44,754 nt of DNA. It comes from Bifidobacterium choloepi. GTDB taxonomy: Bacteria; Actinomycetota; Actinomycetes; Actinomycetales; Bifidobacteriaceae. Of the stretch, positions 1-8,427 are shown one piece after another. The stretch covers positions 1 to 44,754 of the forward strand of contig NZ_VYSG01000006.1 of assembly GCF_010667615.1 (NCBI RefSeq), written 5' to 3'. The position numbers and the translations under genes are program-made. The stretch's first letter is position 1. The number at the start of each line of letters is the position of its first letter. The notes under the pieces are model-generated. The model was not told the origin of the DNA. It worked only from the letters and a program-made list of their open reading frames with translations, and ran no database searches.

Positions 1-160
<160 letters not shown>

Positions 161-178
161 ACTCCTGCTTCCGTCGGC

Positions 179-215
179 GCGGCCGCCAGACCGCGAGTAA
201 TTCGCGGGCGGCCGC
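179..215 (-). terminator. hairpin after the ABC binding-protein gene
   Basis: GCGGCCGCC (179-187) pairs with GGCGGCCGC (207-215), 13 bases beyond the stop codon of the binding-protein gene on its own strand. A U-run is not visible because the artefactual C tract follows. Likely a transcript end, but unproven. Confidence 0.4.
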
Positions 216-227
216 GAAATACTCGCG

Positions 228-1274
228 CTACTTCACGAACTCGTTCGTGCTCATGTCGGTTGACTGCGGCGCCGTCGTCAGCACGGTGCCGTTGGCGTCT
301 TCGTAGGCGCCGGCGGCGGCGAGGAAGTCGAAGTATTCCTGCGTGCTCTTGGTGTCGACGGTGCCGAGCGTGAACGAGCCGTCCTTGACCGCCGAAACGT
401 CACCCCAGTAGTTGCCGTCGACGATGACCTGCATGCTCTTCTTGACGAGGTCGATGTCGAGGTCGGCTTCCGGCGCGGCCTTGACGAGCAGCTCGGCGGC
501 CTCGTCGGGGTGTTCGTAGGCGTACATGTAGCCTTTCTGCGTCGCCGTCACGAACTTCTGCACGAGTTCGGGGTCGTTCTGCACGGTGGAGTCGGCGGTG
601 ATGATGCCGATCGAGTCGGCGTTGCCGGGCACGCCGTAGTCCTGCTCGGCGAAGCAGTTGAGCGTCGGGCCGTAGAGGTCGGCCTCGACGCCTTCCCACG
701 TCGAGTAGAAGCCGCCGAAGTCGGCGCGGCCGCTCGTCAGCGCCTGGAACGTCGACGTGCCGACGGTCACCTTGTCGTAGTCGCCGGTGCCGCCGTCGGT
801 CTGGATCATCTTCTTGACGACGGCGTCGCTTTCGGACGACCCGAACGTCGCGAACGTCTTGCCGTCGAAGTCCTTCGGCCGCGTGATCGACGTGTTCGAC
901 GCGAGCGCGCACCAGATCGCGCTCGGCTCCTGCTGGACCTGCATGACCATCTCGAGGTCGCCGCCCTGCGCGTCGAACATGCTGACGTTGGTCAGCGTCG
1001 ACAGCGCGAAGTCGGCGACGCCGGTGCTGACGGCCTGCTCGCCGCCGGCGGTCGAGACGGCGACGATGTCGACGTCGAGCCCCTCGTCCCGGTAATAGCC
1101 AAGCTGGTCGGCAACATAGACGCCGATATGGTTGGTGTCCGGCGTCCAGTAATTCATGAAGGTCACCTTCGTGAGCCCGTCGTCGCTACTACTGGACGAT
1201 CCGCACGCCGTCAGTCCGAGTCCGAGACCGACTGCCGCGACCGCCGCGACGGCCGTCTTGATGAAACGATTCAT
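228..1274 (-). CDS. ABC transporter substrate-binding lipoprotein, NMT1/ThiY-like
   Basis: This 348-residue exported lipoprotein captures a small ligand for an ABC importer. It has a short basic N-terminus, a hydrophobic segment and a lipobox LTAC with the acylated Cys at residue 24, followed by a Ser-rich linker. The body resembles the NMT1/THI5-like family (a motif such as YWTPDTNHIGVYVADQLGYY near residue 42, then the GVADFALST region), whose members bind pyrimidine precursors of thiamine, riboflavin, sulfonates or nitrate-like ligands. The permease gene lies 18 bases upstream on the same strand, so the two are co-transcribed. No ATPase gene is visible; it may lie beyond the contig edge. 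No thiamine riboswitch was recognised upstream, so the ligand remains open. Start chosen at the ATG directly before the signal peptide. Confidence 0.85.
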   Translation of the reverse strand: MNRFIKTAVAAVAAVGLGLGLTACGSSSSSDDGLTKVTFMNYWTPDTNHIGVYVADQLGYYRDEGLDVDIVAVSTAGGEQAVSTGVADFALSTLTNVSMFDAQGGDLEMVMQVQQEPSAIWCALASNTSITRPKDFDGKTFATFGSSESDAVVKKMIQTDGGTGDYDKVTVGTSTFQALTSGRADFGGFYSTWEGVEADLYGPTLNCFAEQDYGVPGNADSIGIITADSTVQNDPELVQKFVTATQKGYMYAYEHPDEAAELLVKAAPEADLDIDLVKKSMQVIVDGNYWGDVSAVKDGSFTLGTVDTKSTQEYFDFLAAAGAYEDANGTVLTTAPQSTDMSTNEFVK

Positions 1275-1292
1275 GCGAGTATTTCCCTTCTC

Positions 1293-2216
1293 TCAGAACT
1301 GGTCGGCATCCGGATCGTCGTTCTCTCCGGGGCGCCCCAACAGCACCCGCTCGCACAGCTGCACGAGTCCGAGCAGCACGGCCGTCATCAGCACGATCAT
1401 CACCGTCGCCGCGAAGATCAGCGGCGTGCGGAACGAGTTGTATGCGGCCTGCAGCCAGATGCCCAACCCCTTGCGGGCCCCCAGATATTCCGCCGTCGCG
1501 GCCGTCGCGAACACGTACGCCGCGGAGACGCGGATGCCGCCGAAGATCTCGCGACCGGCGACGCGCAATTTCACGTGCCACAGCGTCCACGCCCGGCTTG
1601 CGCCGCAGGTCAGAGCGACGTCGGCGTAGTACTGCGGGACAGCCTTGAGTCCACGCACCGTCTGCACGACGATCGGGAAGATCGCGAAGATCGCGACGAT
1701 GACGACCTTGCCGGCCGGCTCGAAGCCGAACCAGATGAGGAACAGCGGCGCCACGGTGATGAGCGGCAATGTCTGCGCGGCGGCAACCAGCGGGTAGACG
1801 GCGGCGTTGGCCGTGCGGGACGAATAGAGCCACACCCCGCACAGCACGCCGAGCACGACGGCGACGAGGAATCCGAAAAAGCCCTCGACCAGCGTCGTCC
1901 ACGTCGCCGGTCCGAGCGACGGCCACGTGCGCACGATCGCCGCGACGACATCGGTCGGCGACGCCAGTACCGTCGACGGCAGGTGTCCCCACATGACGGC
2001 CAGCTGCCAGACCACGAGGATGACGACGACGGTCACCATCGTCGGCCAATGACCGCTCCACCAGGACTGGCGCCTCTTTTGGGTGTCATGAATCCGGTCT
2101 GTCGGTTCGGGTTTGCGACATCCAAAAGAAGAGGCCGGGCCGGAAGATGTGCGGGAATCGTCGGAACCGCGGGAATCGTTCGAAACAATCTGTGGAGAGT
2201 GGGCGACGCCCGCCAT
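1293..2216 (-). CDS. ABC transporter permease (binding-protein-dependent)
   Basis: This is the membrane subunit of the importer whose binding protein is encoded just downstream. It has about six hydrophobic segments and the family's cytoplasmic coupling loop (around GASRAWTLWHVKLRVAGREIFGGIR), typical of SsuC/TauC/ThiX-like permeases. I chose the ATG at 2216 because AAGGTG lies six to eight bases before it. The frame stays open to a TTG at 2315 without a ribosome site. With the 2216 start, the first 58 or so residues are hydrophilic and part of them is encoded by a dispersed palindrome (2072-2135), which is odd. A start at the ATG at 2039, directly before the first membrane segment, is an alternative but has no visible ribosome site. 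Confidence 0.75.
   Translation of the reverse strand: MAGVAHSPQIVSNDSRGSDDSRTSSGPASSFGCRKPEPTDRIHDTQKRRQSWWSGHWPTMVTVVVILVVWQLAVMWGHLPSTVLASPTDVVAAIVRTWPSLGPATWTTLVEGFFGFLVAVVLGVLCGVWLYSSRTANAAVYPLVAAAQTLPLITVAPLFLIWFGFEPAGKVVIVAIFAIFPIVVQTVRGLKAVPQYYADVALTCGASRAWTLWHVKLRVAGREIFGGIRVSAAYVFATAATAEYLGARKGLGIWLQAAYNSFRTPLIFAATVMIVLMTAVLLGLVQLCERVLLGRPGENDDPDADQF
2072..2135. repeat. GTCAC-type palindromic repeat, copy 1
   Basis: Imperfect inverted repeat with outer arms GCCTCTTTTGGGTGTC and GACATCCAAAAGAAGAGGC around an inner CCGG-rich core. It belongs to the dispersed family also found near 6949, 12580, 20156, 24038, 27801, 29813 and 44471. Unlike most others it falls inside the predicted N-terminus of the permease gene. 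Confidence 0.7.
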
Positions 2217-2445
2217 CGCACACCTTACTTTCTGCGCGGACGGCCGCGCCGACGGGCCGTGCGCGAAACCAGCAAGGTGAGGAGTCTGTGCGCCGCGACC
2301 AGAAACTGTCTTCAATTACGGAAGGTCATCCTACCCCGACCCGGCAACCGCACAAGAATCCCCCGGAAGGAGATCGGGGAGACAAGCGAAGCGACGTCGA
2401 CTCGAGAGGTCGACGTCGTCGCCAACCAGCTTGTCGAGGTGATGC

Positions 2446-2916
2446 GTGCCATTGAAAGCGAACACCAGCATTGAGCAGGCCATCTGCGCCGTCATCATGA
2501 TCGCGCTGCAGGAGGGCCACCGGCCGGTGTCCGGCACGACTCTCGCCGGCTGGCTCGAAATCTCCGAATCGTACCTGATGAAGACGATGCGCAAGCTCGC
2601 CGTCGCCGGGATCGTGGACAGCCATGTCCAGCGCGGCGGCGGCTACACGCTTGCGCGGCCGCTCGACGAGATCGGCGTCGGCGACGTCGTCGCGGCCGTC
2701 GGCGGCGAGCCAACCGTCACGACGACCGGCCTGCCGGAGCGGATCTTTCCCGACGGCGAGCATACGGCCAGCGTCGTCGGACTATTGAACGATTCGTTCG
2801 CCGCGGCCGGTCGCGACTATCTCGAGGCGCTGAACCGTCTCAGCCTGGCCGACCTGGTCCGCTCCGACGCTGTCGCCGACGGTGCCGTCGACTGGGCGAG
2901 CCGGCTGGACACATGA
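2446..2916 (+). CDS. Rrf2-family transcriptional regulator
   Basis: A 156-residue winged-helix DNA-binding protein of the Rrf2 family. The N-terminal half carries the helix-turn-helix (LAGWLEISESYLMKTMRKL, around residues 33-51) followed by the wing RGGGYTLARPLDEIGVGDVV. Iron-sulfur Rrf2 proteins use three conserved Cys; this protein has a single Cys near its N-terminus and none in the usual cluster loop, so it should not bind an Fe-S cluster that way and may belong to the NsrR/IscR-unlike group. It starts at GTG 2446 with GAGGTG just upstream. It is divergent from the ABC permease gene and could regulate it. Its TGA abuts the uppS stop codon with no space between the convergent genes. Confidence 0.8.
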   Translation: MPLKANTSIEQAICAVIMIALQEGHRPVSGTTLAGWLEISESYLMKTMRKLAVAGIVDSHVQRGGGYTLARPLDEIGVGDVVAAVGGEPTVTTTGLPERIFPDGEHTASVVGLLNDSFAAAGRDYLEALNRLSLADLVRSDAVADGAVDWASRLDT

Positions 2917-3708
2917 CTACTTCTTCACGCCGCCGAATCGCCTGTCGCGGTGAATGTAGTCGTCGATCGCGCGCCACAGGACGTTGCGGCCGCAGTCGGG
3001 GAAAAGTTCGGGAACGAAGTCGAGCTCGGCGTAGGCGGCTTCCCACGGCAGGAAGTTGCTGGTGCGCTGTTCGCCGGACGTGCGGATGACGAGGTCGCAG
3101 TCGGGGATGTCCGGGTTGTAGAGATGGTCGGCGATCATCTTCTCGGTGACGCGGTCGCCGGAAATCTTGCCGTCGCGCACTTCCTTCGCGATGGCGGCGC
3201 AGGCGTCGGCGATCTCGGCGCGGCCGCCGTAGTTGATGCAGAACACGACGTCGATCGTCTTGTTGTGCTTTGTCTTCTCCATCGCGACCTCGAGCTCGTC
3301 GATGACCGACTTCCACAGCTTCGGACGGCGACCCGACCAGCGTACGCGCACGCCCCACTCGTTCATCTGGTCCACGCGGCGGTGGATGATGTCGCGGCTG
3401 AAGCCCATCAGGAAGCGCACTTCCTGCGGCGAGCGCTTCCAGTTCTCGGTGGAGAATGTGTACAGGCTCAGGTAGCGCACGCCGGCTTCGATCGCGCCGG
3501 CGATCGTGTCGAAGACGACCGGTTCGGCGGCCTTGTGTCCCTCGGTGCGGATCAGGCCGCGCTGCTGCGCCCAGCGGCCGTTGCCGTCCATGATGACGCC
3601 GACGTGCTTCGGGACGGCGTTCTTCGGAAAGTCGGGAATGATGGACGGGTCGGAAAACGGCGCCGCCGGGACGTCGAGCGACGTCGTATCCACATTGTCA
3701 AAAGCCAT
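2917..3708 (-). CDS. uppS: isoprenyl transferase (undecaprenyl diphosphate synthase)
   Basis: Condenses isopentenyl diphosphate onto farnesyl diphosphate in cis to make the long polyprenyl diphosphate carrier used for peptidoglycan and wall polymers. The 263-residue protein has the signature VGVIMDGNGRWA with the catalytic Asp near residue 40 and the substrate motif RTSGEQRTSNFLPWEAAYAELDF near the C-terminus. Start is ATG 3708 with GGGAA just upstream. The frame stays open upstream through the 63-bp repeat array, but the family ends near this Met, so I exclude that extension. recO lies upstream on the same strand, and the array occupies the 436 bases between them. Confidence 0.93.
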   Translation of the reverse strand: MAFDNVDTTSLDVPAAPFSDPSIIPDFPKNAVPKHVGVIMDGNGRWAQQRGLIRTEGHKAAEPVVFDTIAGAIEAGVRYLSLYTFSTENWKRSPQEVRFLMGFSRDIIHRRVDQMNEWGVRVRWSGRRPKLWKSVIDELEVAMEKTKHNKTIDVVFCINYGGRAEIADACAAIAKEVRDGKISGDRVTEKMIADHLYNPDIPDCDLVIRTSGEQRTSNFLPWEAAYAELDFVPELFPDCGRNVLWRAIDDYIHRDRRFGGVKK

Positions 3709-3716
3709 GATTCCCA

Positions 3717-4136
3717 ATGTATCAGCGGGCTGGAATCTTGGGGACGATTCATCCCGGGAAGAGCAGGCCGCTTCTTCCAGTTTCCCTTTCCAACTGGAAA
3801 CAAGATCATGTCCCCGGCAACCTTCCCGGCACTTTTCTTCCAGTTCGAGAACGCAACTGGAAGGAACATCACGAAATGAGAACCGAACACGTGACCTTAT
3901 CTCCAGCTCGGCGGCCCAACTGGAAGAAAGGTCACGTTTCCTGCCCTGCGCGCGACACCTTCCTTCCAGCCCGGTCGGCCAACTGGAAGAAAGGTCACGT
4001 TTCCAAACCCGCGAGCGATACCTTCCTTCCAGTTCATACGGCAAATTGGAAGGAGCAACACGTCTTCGGGCCTCTTGACGATACTTTCCTTCCAGTTTCC
4101 GCTACGAACTGGAAGCCGAATGCGGGCGAGAAATAA
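3717..4136 (+). CDS. possible 21-residue-repeat protein encoded by the array
   Basis: An open frame of 139 codons covers the entire 63-bp array on the plus strand and ends at TAA just before the convergent recO stop. It encodes a repeated 21-residue unit of the form DTFLPVxxxNWKxxHVxxPxx. Between repeats several differences in this frame are synonymous (CCT/CCC Pro, GAC/GAT Asp, GTT/GTC Val, ACC/ACT Thr, AAC/AAT Asn), which hints at selection on the peptide. Against it: no ribosome site at 3717, the start lies only eight bases from the divergent uppS start, and the other frames are also open because the period is a multiple of three. No family was recognised. Confidence 0.25.
   Translation: MYQRAGILGTIHPGKSRPLLPVSLSNWKQDHVPGNLPGTFLPVRERNWKEHHEMRTEHVTLSPARRPNWKKGHVSCPARDTFLPARSANWKKGHVSKPASDTFLPVHTANWKEQHVFGPLDDTFLPVSATNWKPNAGEK
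3775..4114. repeat. array of six 25-bp palindromes with exact 63-bp period
   Basis: Six units begin at 3775, 3838, 3901, 3964, 4027 and 4090, exactly 63 bases apart. Each has a left arm TTCCAGTT (or near variant), a variable 9-base centre, and a right arm AACTGGAA. The 38 bases between units are also partly conserved, with CACGT about ten bases after the palindrome and CCTTCC before the next one. Units 3 and 4 carry arm changes that remain G-U pairs in minus-strand RNA (the sense of recO-uppS); the change in unit 5 fits plus-strand RNA better. The array fills the recO-uppS gap. It is not a typical CRISPR because the intervening sequences are related to each other. Confidence 0.9.
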
Positions 4137-4144
4137 TCAAGGGG

Positions 4145-4993
4145 CTAGCCGAGGACGCGCATGGAGCGCAGGGGACGCTCGAGGACGGCTTCGGCCCAGT
4201 CCTCGACGATGGTGACGGTTTGCGGGTCGAGGGTGCTGACGGGAGCGGCAATGCCATTACCGCCGGCTAACTCGGGGCTGGTGGCCGCAGGGCTAGTGGC
4301 CGCGGTGGTGATGACCGCGGAGCCGGTCGCCGCGGAAGCGTCGGTGGGAATGGCGGCTCCGCCCAGGCGGTCGAGCAGGTCCCAGTCGCCTTCGAGCAGC
4401 GCGCGCAGTTCGCGCAGGACTTCGGCGGAGACGTGGCGAGCATCGGGCGTGTGGTCGGCGAAGCACATCGCGCCGCCGGATCGCGCCGAGAAGAAATCGA
4501 GCCGCTCCGCTCCCCCACACACCACGCACCGGTCGATCAGCGGCGTCCAGCCGGCGGCCGCGAGCGCCCGCATGACATAGGACAGCGCGATCGCGCGCGA
4601 ATCGTGCCGATGTTTCGCCAGCGCGTTGAGCGCGCCGATGACGAGCCGGTACTGTGCCGGCGCGGGTTCCTTTTCCGCGGCGACGAGGTCATTCGCCGTC
4701 TCGACGACGGTGCTGGCGGCGGTGAACGCGTCGTAGTCGGCGGTGATCGGGCCGCCGTACTGCGCGATCGTGACGGCCTGGCTGACCGTCTCGAACGTGC
4801 GGCCCTCGGCGAGCAGCAGGTCGGCGCGCATGAACGGCTCGAGCCGTCCGCCGAACCGCGACTTCGTGCGCCGCACGCCCTTCGCGACGGCGCGCACCTT
4901 GCCGTGGCGTTGCGTGAGGATGGTGACGATTCGGTCCGCCTCGCCGAGCTTGACGGTCTTGAGGACGATTCCCTCGTCGCGATATACAGCCAT
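4145..4993 (-). CDS. recO: DNA repair protein RecO
   Basis: RecO anneals strands and helps RecR load RecA at gaps (RecFOR pathway). The 282-residue protein begins MAVYRDEGIVLKTVKLGEADRIV, the usual N-terminal OB-fold start, continues with the KGVRRTKSRFGGRLEPF basic segment, and has the C-terminal helical domain with CVVCGG and a further Cys (GGAMCFADH) in the zinc-knuckle region. The region near residues 230-260 has an Ala/Thr/Ser-rich insertion. I chose ATG 4993 because it gives the family N-terminus; the frame upstream is repeat-derived. recO is followed by the repeat array and uppS on the same strand, an actinobacterial neighbourhood. Confidence 0.9.
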   Translation of the reverse strand: MAVYRDEGIVLKTVKLGEADRIVTILTQRHGKVRAVAKGVRRTKSRFGGRLEPFMRADLLLAEGRTFETVSQAVTIAQYGGPITADYDAFTAASTVVETANDLVAAEKEPAPAQYRLVIGALNALAKHRHDSRAIALSYVMRALAAAGWTPLIDRCVVCGGAERLDFFSARSGGAMCFADHTPDARHVSAEVLRELRALLEGDWDLLDRLGGAAIPTDASAATGSAVITTAATSPAATSPELAGGNGIAAPVSTLDPQTVTIVEDWAEAVLERPLRSMRVLG

Positions 4994-5032
4994 GCCTGCC
5001 AGCGTACTCCGTCGGTTTGCTTGCGTTCCAGC

Positions 5033-5205
5033 GGGGGACTCCCACCGAGTCGCGGCTACGCCGCTCCTCGACTCCCTCTGAAGAGGGAGTTCGGCTTCCG
5101 CCGCTTCGCGCTCGCGCTCAGCGACCCCCTGAAGAGGGAGTTTGGCTTCCACTGCTTCGCGCTCCGCGCTCGGCGACTCCCTCTCGGGAGGGAGTTCGGA
5201 CTAGT
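5033..5205. repeat. nested CTCCCTC palindromic mosaic, copy 1
   Basis: Three successive stem elements of the form CTCCCTCTGAAGAGGGAGTT, separated by short GC-rich hairpins containing CTTCGCGCTC. It fills the gap between recO and the hydrolase gene. Related blocks occur near 8261, 15217, 20085, 21160, 28708 and 35298. No protein-coding content is supported. Confidence 0.7.
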
Positions 5206-6916
5206 ACACGAACAATCCCCAGAAGGCGAAGAAGAGCAGGATCATGAACATCGCGGCGACAGTGATCCAGAAGACGACGCGGCCGAAGCGGCGGGTGGCG
5301 AGGACGGGCCGGCGACCGGTGACGATTTCCTCGACGGCGCCCTTGCGCACCGGCCACTGGACGAGGCCGCGCATCGACGCCGCCTCGATCATCCGCGAGA
5401 ACGTCAGCGACCACGCCCAGACGACGAGGACGCAGGCGACCTGGATGACCGGCCAGCTCCAGTACATGACGCCGGGGCTGTCGGTCGGCGCGTCGCCCCA
5501 TGCGAGCTTGACGACGCCCATGATGACGTCGCCGAGGCCGGCGCAGAACAGCACGAACGCCGCCATCGTGATGACCGACAGCGTGAACAGCGCCTTGCCG
5601 AAGCCGTTCCGGTAGCCGAGTGGCGAGCCGCGGCGGCGGCAGCGGTTGACGATCATCCACACGAGCGCGACCAGCCAGACGACGATCGCGGCGACGAGCG
5701 TCAGCACCATCAGCGCGAGGATGACGACGAGGACGACTGTCATCGCCGGGTGCGACGACAGGTCGGTCGGCACGGCGATCGACTGGTAGAGGTTGGTGCC
5801 GGCGATCTTCGGGCTTGTCTGCGTCAGTCCCTTCGTCGTGCCGCCGATCCACGAGATGACGTCGTTGACGTAGTCGTCGGCGAACGGCGTGCCTTCGTTC
5901 GCCTCGTCGCCGAGGCGCAGCACGTGGTTGGCGACCGGATAGCTGCGGATCGTCACGTCGTAGTTGCCGGCTTCGTGGGCGTTCTTCAGGATTTCCTTGG
6001 CGCCCTGCACCTGCGCCGTCATGACGTCCTTGGATCCGTAGGCGACGAGCGTCGGCACCGAGTAGGCGGTCGGGTTGAGCGTGTCGAGGTCGATGTTCGT
6101 CAGGCCGAACATCGCCGTGTCGAGCGAGAAGATGCGGCGGACGATCGACTGGTAGCCGTCGTGGGCGCCGACGAGCGCGAAGTCCTGCGCGGCGAGGAAA
6201 CCGAGCGCCACGCGCGGCGAGAAGACCATCGGGCTCAGCAGCACCTGGAACGCGATGTCGGGATCCTGCTCGAGCAGGTAGGACGCGATCCACGTGCTCT
6301 CCGACGTCGCGTAGATGCCGACGTCCGAATCGTCGACGTTGTCCATGTCGCGCAACATGTCGATGACCTCGTCATAGGCGGTCGCCGATCCGGGATAGTC
6401 GCGGGTGGCGTCATTCGTCGACCAGACCGGCTTGTCGAGGACGGCGGTGACGAAGCCGGCGGAGGCCATGTCGTAGGCCATGTCGCCGAACGAGTTATCG
6501 CACGTGCCGTAGCCGGCGCCGTGCATGAAGACGATGCCGGGCAGGTTGTTGCCGGCGCCGACGGGTTCGCGGATCAGCACGTTGATGTCCTGGACGTCGC
6601 CGGTGGACGGCTCGACGGCGTGCAGCACCTCGTAGTGCTGCTCGACCTGGTATTCGCCCTTCGTGCCGAGCTCGTCGCCGCCCGTCGTGTCGAACGTGAC
6701 GGCGGTATTGGCGGACAGCGTCTCCATCGTCTGGCCGGTCGGCTCGTAGTTCCACGCGGTTCTCGTGTTCGCGGACACCGAGATCAGGATCGCCATCAGG
6801 ATGATGAAGATCGGCAGCCCGACCATGATCCGCTTGACGCGGCTCCACGGCACCGCCGGCGTCTGCCCGCCCGCCTCGGGGGCTCCCTCGTCATTCTTCT
6901 TCCGGCGTAGATTCAC
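5201..6916 (-). CDS. membrane-anchored alpha/beta hydrolase
   Basis: A 571-residue protein with one membrane helix near residues 30-48, an extracytoplasmic alpha/beta-hydrolase domain and about four C-terminal membrane helices. The oxyanion segment is FMHGAGYG (near 130), the nucleophile elbow is YATSEST with Ser near 205 (a variant of GxSxG), the acidic residue is probably in YGSKD, and the His is in VANHVLR. The substrate is unknown; the layout suggests an outward-facing esterase or peptidase-like enzyme. It starts at GTG 6916 without a clear ribosome site. A GAATCGT-type site and a 27-bp-arm palindrome lie just upstream, between it and ispG on the same strand. Confidence 0.75.
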   Translation of the reverse strand: MNLRRKKNDEGAPEAGGQTPAVPWSRVKRIMVGLPIFIILMAILISVSANTRTAWNYEPTGQTMETLSANTAVTFDTTGGDELGTKGEYQVEQHYEVLHAVEPSTGDVQDINVLIREPVGAGNNLPGIVFMHGAGYGTCDNSFGDMAYDMASAGFVTAVLDKPVWSTNDATRDYPGSATAYDEVIDMLRDMDNVDDSDVGIYATSESTWIASYLLEQDPDIAFQVLLSPMVFSPRVALGFLAAQDFALVGAHDGYQSIVRRIFSLDTAMFGLTNIDLDTLNPTAYSVPTLVAYGSKDVMTAQVQGAKEILKNAHEAGNYDVTIRSYPVANHVLRLGDEANEGTPFADDYVNDVISWIGGTTKGLTQTSPKIAGTNLYQSIAVPTDLSSHPAMTVVLVVILALMVLTLVAAIVVWLVALVWMIVNRCRRRGSPLGYRNGFGKALFTLSVITMAAFVLFCAGLGDVIMGVVKLAWGDAPTDSPGVMYWSWPVIQVACVLVVWAWSLTFSRMIEAASMRGLVQWPVRKGAVEEIVTGRRPVLATRRFGRVVFWITVAAMFMILLFFAFWGLFVY

Positions 6917-6948
6917 GGGAAAATATTGTAACGATTCGCACGAACAAA

Positions 6949-7007
6949 GGCCTTCCCGATGTCACAAACCCGGGCCGGAAGCCCGGGTTTGTGACATCGG
7001 GAAGGCC
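6949..7007. repeat. GTCAC-type palindromic repeat, copy 2 (27-bp perfect arms)
   Basis: Arms 6949-6975 and 6981-7007 are perfect reverse complements around the loop CGGAA. Each arm combines a GGCCTTCCC segment with the family core GATGTCACAAACCCGGGC. It lies between the ispG stop and the next gene on the same strand, so it could also end ispG transcripts. Confidence 0.9.
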
Positions 7008-7019
7008 AACGGGAAGAGG

Positions 7020-8213
7020 CTACTTGCCTTCCGTCACCGGGATCACGACGGGACCGGTGGCCAGGGCTGTGGCGGACGAATCGTTCGACGTGTCCATCGT
7101 GGCGGCGATCTCGTTGGCGTAGCGGAGCAGCGTCTCGACGATCTGGTCTTCCTTCACGGTCTCGACGACCTTGCCCTTGATGAAGATCTGGCCCTTGCCG
7201 TTGCCGGAGGCGACGCCGAGGTCGGCTTCGCGCGCCTCGCCCGGGCCGTTGACAATGCAGCCCATGACGGCGACGCGGATCGGCGCCGTAATGCCCTTGA
7301 GACCGTCGGTGACGGCGTTGGCAAGCTGGATGACGTCGACCTGCGAGCGGCCACAGCTCGGGCACGAGATGATGTCGAACTTGCGTTCGCGCAGGCCGAG
7401 GTACTCGAGGATCTTGCAGCCGACCTTGACTTCCTCGACCGGCGGCGCCGACAGCGAGACGCGGATCGTGTCGCCGATGCCCTCGGCGAGCAGCGCGCCG
7501 AACGCGACGCACGACTTGATCGTGCCCTGCCACGCCGGACCGGCCTCGGTGACGCCAAGATGCAGCGGCCAGTCGCCCTTCGACGCGAGCAGCCGGTACG
7601 TCTCGACCATCGTGACCGGATCGTGGTGCTTGACCGAGATCTTGAAGTCGCGGAACCCGACGTCCTCGAACATCCTCGCTTCCTTCAGCGCGGAAGCGAC
7701 GAGGGCTTCCGGCGTCGGGCCGCCGTACTGTTCGTAGAGTTCCTTGTCGAGCGAACCGGCGTTGACGCCGATGCGCAGCGAGATCCCGGCGTCCTCGGCG
7801 GCGCGGCAGATCGACGGGCCGACTTCGGAGAACTTGCGGATGTTGCCGGGGTTGACGCGCACGGCCGCACAGCCGGCGTCGATCGCCTGGAAGACGTACT
7901 TGCTCTGGAAATGGATGTCGGCGATGACCGGGATCGGCGACTTCGCGACGATCTGCGGCAGCGCGTCGGCGTCCTCCTGGTTCGGCACGGCCACGCGCAC
8001 GATGTCGCAGCCGGCCGCCGTCAGCTCGGCGATCTGCTGCAGCGTGGCGCCGACGTCGGCCGTCTTCGTGTTCGTCATCGACTGGACGGAAATCGGCGCG
8101 CCGCCGCCGACCGGCACCGGCCCGACCATGATGCGTCGCGATACTCGCCGCGGATGCAGCGGCGTCTCGGAAATGGCGGCCTCTCCGGTCTTGCGGAACG
8201 GCTTGTCAGTCAT
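7020..8213 (-). CDS. ispG: 4-hydroxy-3-methylbut-2-enyl diphosphate synthase (flavodoxin)
   Basis: Catalyses the penultimate step of the MEP isoprenoid pathway, reducing methylerythritol cyclodiphosphate to HMBPP with a 4Fe-4S cluster. The 397-residue protein has the TIM-barrel start [19 protein letters not shown], the segment DIHFQSKYV, and the C-terminal cluster ligands CPSCGR and [11 protein letters not shown]. Start is ATG 8213 with AAGGAAG upstream; earlier codons come from repeat DNA. dxr of the same pathway lies upstream on the same strand, separated by a palindromic mosaic, so the two may be transcribed together. Confidence 0.95.
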   Translation of the reverse strand: MTDKPFRKTGEAAISETPLHPRRVSRRIMVGPVPVGGGAPISVQSMTNTKTADVGATLQQIAELTAAGCDIVRVAVPNQEDADALPQIVAKSPIPVIADIHFQSKYVFQAIDAGCAAVRVNPGNIRKFSEVGPSICRAAEDAGISLRIGVNAGSLDKELYEQYGGPTPEALVASALKEARMFEDVGFRDFKISVKHHDPVTMVETYRLLASKGDWPLHLGVTEAGPAWQGTIKSCVAFGALLAEGIGDTIRVSLSAPPVEEVKVGCKILEYLGLRERKFDIISCPSCGRSQVDVIQLANAVTDGLKGITAPIRVAVMGCIVNGPGEAREADLGVASGNGKGQIFIKGKVVETVKEDQIVETLLRYANEIAATMDTSNDSSATALATGPVVIPVTEGK

Positions 8214-8257
8214 GGTAAACGATTCTTCCTTCTCGGTGTCTAATCCAAACAAAAACA

Positions 8258-8420
8258 ATCCCCTCCCTGGAGGGGATCGAAAATGCGCAGCATTTTCGAG
8301 GGGAGTTCGCAAGTCGGCTGGCAGGTTCCGTTATCCGTAACAGGTAACGTCCCAGCCCGGTACGGAACTCCCACCGAAAACGCTTCGCGTTTTCGACTCC
8401 CTCCAGGGAGGGAGTCTGTA
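8258..8420. repeat. nested CTCCCTC palindromic mosaic, copy 2
   Basis: Outer arms near 8261 (CCCTCCCTGGAGGGGATCGA) and 8395-8418 (CGACTCCCTCCAGGGAGGG) pair; inside them are two small hairpins built on GAAAATGCG/CATTTTC and GAAAACGC/GCGTTTTC. It fills the dxr-ispG gap. Probably transcribed as a large structure between the two genes. Confidence 0.75.
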
Positions 8421-8427
8421 ATGACGC

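Noticed and set aside
2217..2445. TPP riboswitch before the NMT1-type importer
   Set aside because: Neither the CTGAGA nor the ACCTGA...CGTAGGGA blocks were found on the coding strand.
510..2474. Long plus-strand open frame of over 600 codons across the importer genes
   Set aside because: Arg/His/Asp/Val-rich composition typical of the antisense of GC-rich genes; no family features, and both antisense genes are well supported.
3775..4114. CRISPR array
   Set aside because: The geometry (25-base repeats, 38-base gaps) is CRISPR-like, but the repeat centres vary, the gaps are related to each other, and no cas gene is present.
4433..6910. Long plus-strand open frame of over 800 codons across recO and the hydrolase
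   Set aside because: Same shadow composition, and it crosses a palindromic intergenic block and two supported genes on the other strand.
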